DNA of 64,000 bases, taken from positions 999,722 through 1,063,721 of the forward strand of contig NZ_BMNC01000001.1 of NCBI RefSeq assembly GCF_014646255.1, read 5' to 3'. Of the stretch, positions 60,720 through 64,000 are shown one piece after another. This DNA comes from Lentzea pudingi. GTDB lineage: Bacteria; Actinomycetota; Actinomycetes; Mycobacteriales; Pseudonocardiaceae. The position numbers were made by a program, and so were the translations under genes. The notes beneath the pieces were generated by a model, which was given only the letters and a program-made list of their open reading frames with translations, ran no database searches and was not told where the DNA came from. The number at the start of each line of letters is the position of its first letter. The stretch's first letter is position 1.

Positions 60720-61974
60720 TCCTGTCTCCTGTCAGGCTGGTCCTGCTGGTCTCGTGCAACGTCACCGTGCAGACGACGGTGAGCAGGCAGAACGCCGCGA
60801 GGATGAACGGGATCGCGCCCGTGCCGGACGACTTCTGCACCTGCGCGAAGAGCAACGGCGCGAGCCCGGCACCCAGACCCGCCATCTGGTAGCCGAGCGA
60901 GGCGCCGGTGTAGCGGCTGCCGGTGTTGAACAGCTCGCTGTAGAGCGCGGCGAGCGGCCCGTACATCATCGGGTGGATCACGGCCTGGCCGAGCACCAGG
61001 GCGATCACCACGAAACCGTTGTCCACCAACGGGAACAGCACGAACCCGAACGCGGCCATGAGCACCGCGCCGACGAGCACGACGGGCCGGCGCCCGAACC
61101 TGTCGGACGTCGCCGACCAGCCGATGATGCCGATCACCGCCAGTGCGGAGGACAACGTCAGCGCGTTCAGGATCATCTGCCTGCTGTTGCCCGCCTGCAC
61201 GCCGTACGCCAGCACGAACGTCGTCAGGGTCGACTGCGCGACGAACGCCGAGAGGCCGACGCCGATGCTGAGCAGCAACGTGCGCGGGTGGTTGCGCAGC
61301 ACGTCCACCAGCGGCATGGAGCCCCGCTTCCGCTCGGCCTTGAAGACCGGCGTCTCCTCGACCTTCATCCGCACGAACAGCCCGATGCCCAGCAGCACCA
61401 CGCTCAGCAGGAACGGTACGCGCCAGCCCCAGTCGAGGAACGCCTGCTCGCCGACCAGCGCGGCGGTGCCGGTGAGGGCGGCCGTTGACAGCACCATGCC
61501 GCACGGCGCGCCGGCGTTGGTGAAGCTCGCCCACAGCCCGCGCCGCGAGGTGGCGTGCTCGGCCGACATCAGCACCGCGCCGCCCCACTCGCCACCGACG
61601 GAGATGCCCTGCACGACCCGCAGCAGGACCAGTCCGGCCGGTGCGAGCCAGCCGACCTGCGCGTAGGTGGGCAGCAGGCCGATCAGGAAGCTCGCGACGC
61701 CCATCAGGCCCATGGTGAGCACGAGCATCTTCTTGCGCCCCAGCAGGTCGCCGAAGTGTCCGAAGAGGATTCCGCCGATCGGGCGGGCGAGGTAGCCGGT
61801 GGCGAACGTGCCGAAGCTCGCGATCGTGCCGACCAGCGGGTCGAGCGAGGAGAAGAAGACCTTGTTGAACACGACCGCGGAAGCGGTGGCGTAGAGCAGG
61901 AAGTCGTAGTACTCGATCACGCTGCCGAGGAAGCTCGACGCGACGGCACGGCGTAACTGCGTTGTTGGCGCCAT
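60658..61974 (-). CDS. MFS transporter, metabolite:H+ symporter family (CouT-like)
   Basis: A 438-aa transporter with 12 TM helices; the MHS-family opening (SSFLGSVIEYYDFLLYATA) and loop motif GHFGDLLGRKKMLVLTM are clear. MHS proteins import aromatic or dicarboxylic acids with protons. Its 3' end overlaps the ligase gene by 62 bp and it starts 9 bp after the MaoC gene, in the order seen in hydroxycinnamate operons. The substrate is inferred from context. Confidence 0.88.
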   Translation of the reverse strand: MAPTTQLRRAVASSFLGSVIEYYDFLLYATASAVVFNKVFFSSLDPLVGTIASFGTFATGYLARPIGGILFGHFGDLLGRKKMLVLTMGLMGVASFLIGLLPTYAQVGWLAPAGLVLLRVVQGISVGGEWGGAVLMSAEHATSRRGLWASFTNAGAPCGMVLSTAALTGTAALVGEQAFLDWGWRVPFLLSVVLLGIGLFVRMKVEETPVFKAERKRGSMPLVDVLRNHPRTLLLSIGVGLSAFVAQSTLTTFVLAYGVQAGNSRQMILNALTLSSALAVIGIIGWSATSDRFGRRPVVLVGAVLMAAFGFVLFPLVDNGFVVIALVLGQAVIHPMMYGPLAALYSELFNTGSRYTGASLGYQMAGLGAGLAPLLFAQVQKSSGTGAIPFILAAFCLLTVVCTVTLHETSRTSLTGDRNAERGTGQLAAPPSTHGADA

Positions 61975-61983
61975 GGCTTCACC

Positions 61984-62442
61984 TCACGTGTAGTGGCGGT
62001 AGACGGCACGTGCTACGCAAGCGGGCTTCGGGGAGCCCTCGATCTCGACGGTGAAGTCGACGGTGAGCTGGACGCCGTCACCCGGCACGTCCTCGACGGA
62101 CGCGACCTGCCCGAGCAGCCGGATCTTGGCGCCGACCGGGACGGGCGCGGGGAACCGCACCTTGTCCAGGCCGTAGTTGAGGCTCATCCGCACGCCCGAG
62201 ACCTCGAGCAGTTCGGTCATCAACGGGATGAGCAGGGCCAGCGTCAGGTAGCCGTGCGCGATCGTGCCGCCGAACGGGCCGGTGGCGGCGCGTTCCGGGT
62301 CGACGTGGATCCACTGGTGGTCGTCGGTGGCGGAGGCGAACGTGTCGACGCGGCCCTGGTCGATCTGGAGCCAGTCGGTGTGCCCGAGGCTTCTGCCCGC
62401 CAGGGCCTTGAGTCCGGCGATTCCTTGGACGGAGATGGTCAC
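61984..62442 (-). CDS. MaoC-like (R)-specific enoyl-CoA hydratase (CouM-like)
   Basis: A 152-aa hot-dog fold hydratase: core with DDHQWIHVDPERAATGPFGG and IAHGYLTLALL (the MaoC/hydratase-2 motif with Asp and His), ending in VARAVYRHYT. It would hydrate the CoA-linked double bond of a cinnamoyl-CoA. The GTG start overlaps the amidohydrolase stop (GTGA). Cytoplasmic. Confidence 0.85.
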   Translation of the reverse strand: MTISVQGIAGLKALAGRSLGHTDWLQIDQGRVDTFASATDDHQWIHVDPERAATGPFGGTIAHGYLTLALLIPLMTELLEVSGVRMSLNYGLDKVRFPAPVPVGAKIRLLGQVASVEDVPGDGVQLTVDFTVEIEGSPKPACVARAVYRHYT

Positions 62443-63329
62443 GCGTCCTCCTTCACGAGTCCCAGCAGGCGAGCGGCGTTGTGCTTGAGGATCTTGGGGC
62501 GGACCTCGTCGGAGATCTCGATCTTCGCGAAGTCGGCGAGCCAGCGGTCTGGGGTGATCACCGGGTGGTCCGAGCCGAACAGGACCTTGTCCTGCAGCAG
62601 GGTGTTGGCGTAGCGGACGAGCTGCGGCGGGAAGTACTTCGGCGACCAGCCCGACAGGTCGATGTGCACGAACGGTTTGTGCGTGGCCACCGCCAGCGCC
62701 TCGTCCTGCCACGGGAACGACGGGTGCGCGAGCACGATCCGCAGGTGCGGGAAGTCGACGGCGACGTCGTCCACGAGCATCGGGTTGGAGTGCTTGAGCC
62801 TGATGCCGCCGCCACCGGGCACGCCGGCACCGATCCCCGTCTGTCCACTGTGGAACAGCGCGGGCACGCCGAGTTCCTCGATCACCTCGTAGAGCGGGTA
62901 CGCCATCCGGTCGTCCGGCGAGAAGTCCTGGAGGCTCGGGTGGAACTTGAAGCCCCGCACTCCGTGCTCCTCGACGAGCCTGCGGGCCTCGCGGACGGCC
63001 GTGCGGCCCTTCCACGGGTCGACGCTCGCGAACGGGATCAGCACGTCGGCGTGTTCGGCGCAGGAGGCCGCGATCTCCTCGTTGGAGATGCGCGGATGGC
63101 CGGTGGCGTGCTCCGCGTCGACCGTGAAGATCACCGCGGCCATCCTGCGCTCGCGGTAGATCGCTGCGGTTTCGGCGATCGTCGGCTGGCGGTGGGCTGC
63201 CTTGAAGTACTTGGCGGACGCTTCGAGCAGCGCGGGGCTCAGCGAGCTGTGGCCGTCGCCGGAGACCTCCGCGTGGGTGTGGACGTCGATCGCGACGAGT
63301 TCGTCGACATTCATCTTGGGAACGTTCAC
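62439..63329 (-). CDS. amidohydrolase, CouO-like beta-ketoacyl-CoA hydrolase
   Basis: A 296-aa metal-dependent amidohydrolase (amidohydrolase-2/ACMSD type): AIDVHTHAE metal site near the N-terminus, GVRGFKFHPSLQDF, VPALFHSGQTG, HPSFPWQDEAL and the late Asp in LFGSDHPVI. In rhodococci an amidohydrolase of this shape (CouO) cleaves 4-hydroxyphenyl-beta-ketoacyl-CoA after the SDR step. The GTG start overlaps the SDR stop. Confidence 0.83.
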   Translation of the reverse strand: MNVPKMNVDELVAIDVHTHAEVSGDGHSSLSPALLEASAKYFKAAHRQPTIAETAAIYRERRMAAVIFTVDAEHATGHPRISNEEIAASCAEHADVLIPFASVDPWKGRTAVREARRLVEEHGVRGFKFHPSLQDFSPDDRMAYPLYEVIEELGVPALFHSGQTGIGAGVPGGGGIRLKHSNPMLVDDVAVDFPHLRIVLAHPSFPWQDEALAVATHKPFVHIDLSGWSPKYFPPQLVRYANTLLQDKVLFGSDHPVITPDRWLADFAKIEISDEVRPKILKHNAARLLGLVKEDA

Positions 63330-64000
63330 GGTGCCACCGGTGCCGGGATCCCGTAGGTCTCCGGCTCGAACTCGCCGAAACGGCCGGCGATGGCGGCCGC
63401 GTCCCACCCGCCGTCGGCGAACAGCACCTGCTTCTCGGCCGGGTGCGACCACAGCGCGAGCCGGTCGCCGCCGATGCCGATCGCTTGTCCCGTGACACCT
63501 TTGGCCGCGTCCGAGGCGAGGTAGACGATCAGGGAGGCGACGTCCTCGACCGTGCCCAGGCCCTCGTCGCGCCGCACCCACGCCGGCAGCGGCGCGCCCG
63601 TCCGTTCGGACTCCTCGATCAACGGCGCGAACGCCGGGATCGTGCGGGTCATCTCGGTGGCGGCGACGGGGACGACCGCGTTGACGGCGACGTCCGACCG
63701 GGCGAGCTCCAGCGCCCAGGTCCGCGCCATGGCGGCGATCCCGGCCTTGGCGGCGGAGTAGTTGGTCTGCCCGAAGTTGCCGCGCTGCCCTGCGGGTGAG
63801 GCGACCAGCACCAGGCTGCCGCCCGTGCCCTGCTCCCGCATCCGCACGGCCGCCGCGCGGGCGCAGGTGAAGGTGCCGCGCAGGTGCACGTTGATCACGG
63901 CGTCGAAGTCGTCGTCCGTCATCTTCCACAGCACCCGGTCACGCAGGATGCCGGCGTTCGTGACCAGCACGTCGAGCCGTCCGAACTCCTCCACGGCGGT
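63326..64000 (-). CDS. SDR-family 3-hydroxyacyl-CoA dehydrogenase (5' partial, CouN-like)
   Basis: A partial product, open at the window edge (the start lies beyond 64000). NAG motif (VTNAGILRDRVLWKM), catalytic Ser in VASPAGQRG and YSAAK (YxxxK), ending in an extended tail GIGGDRLALWSHPAEKQVLF. The tail after the usual SDR end is typical of dehydrogenases fused to the amidohydrolase pathway. It would oxidise the 3-hydroxy-acyl-CoA made by the MaoC hydratase. It is the most upstream visible gene of the operon. Confidence 0.82.
   Translation of the reverse strand, partial: TAVEEFGRLDVLVTNAGILRDRVLWKMTDDDFDAVINVHLRGTFTCARAAAVRMREQGTGGSLVLVASPAGQRGNFGQTNYSAAKAGIAAMARTWALELARSDVAVNAVVPVAATEMTRTIPAFAPLIEESERTGAPLPAWVRRDEGLGTVEDVASLIVYLASDAAKGVTGQAIGIGGDRLALWSHPAEKQVLFADGGWDAAAIAGRFGEFEPETYGIPAPVAP

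Noticed and set aside
62439..63929. Single 496-codon frame covering amidohydrolase plus part of the SDR region
   Set aside because: Protein-like signal begins only at about 63329; upstream of it this frame is the shadow of the SDR gene.

Overview
The window is a 64 kb stretch of very GC-rich, gene-dense actinobacterial chromosome. GTG and TTG starts are frequent, stop/start overlaps of the ATGA/GTGA type are everywhere, and the content includes a SARP/BTAD-type regulator, ArfA/ArfC envelope proteins and many secreted CBM-bearing glycosidases. A soil actinomycete of the Pseudonocardiales (Lentzea/Saccharothrix/Actinosynnema-like) fits best. That placement is inference from content and style, not from a marker gene. 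No rRNA, tRNA, CRISPR array, insertion sequence or phage gene was seen.

Layout. 0-6.4 kb: the end of a GH94-like glycoside phosphorylase/hydrolase, a small GRAM-like gene broken by a frameshift, a secreted EF-hand-like protein, a membrane protein, a CocE/NonD hydrolase, then about 0.7 kb of decayed DNA with a DHFR-like relic. 6.4-13.5 kb: a tight five-gene operon of a SWIM zinc-finger protein, an uncharacterised partner, a VWA protein, a MoxR AAA+ ATPase and a 906-aa DUF5682-type protein. It looks like a MoxR/VWA chaperone or conflict system and is the best candidate for an under-described system here. 13.5-23 kb: a GH76 relic, then a LacI-controlled operon (intracellular GH13, ABC importer, secreted GH87-like alpha-1,3-glucanase). 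23-33 kb: a family-5 ABC importer operon divergent from a ROK repressor, then GH3 and LacI genes. 33-40 kb: secreted CBM32/beta-helix protein, an HTH-less LacI-type sensor protein, a DUF1996 protein and a clan GH-A glycosidase. Four promoters in 30-38 kb carry the same GAGAGCGCTCTC palindrome, which defines a local regulon probably run by the LacI protein at 32.7 kb.

40-48.8 kb is signal transduction: an OmpR-type two-component pair with VanZ and a shared direct-repeat site, an unusual pair of NarL-type sensor genes with one regulator, a lipoprotein, and a second NarL-type pair. 48.9-52.4 kb holds four co-oriented exported/membrane genes of unknown function, interrupted by a remarkable 30-bp hairpin whose mismatches all become G-U pairs on the minus strand. 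52.5-53.9 kb is an ArfA/ArfC-like pair. 54-58.6 kb has a dehalogenase-type hydrolase, a large BTAD ATPase regulator, and an SDR divergent from its TetR regulator with two clear operators. 59.3-64 kb is a minus-strand operon (SDR, amidohydrolase, MaoC, MFS, acyl-CoA ligase) whose gene set matches the hydroxycinnamate (Cou) pathway of rhodococci.

The middle of the window therefore reads as a polysaccharide-foraging region (alpha-1,3-glucan, beta-glucan/oligosaccharides) with dedicated importers and repressors. It is flanked by a MoxR-type system and by envelope-signalling and aromatic-acid genes.
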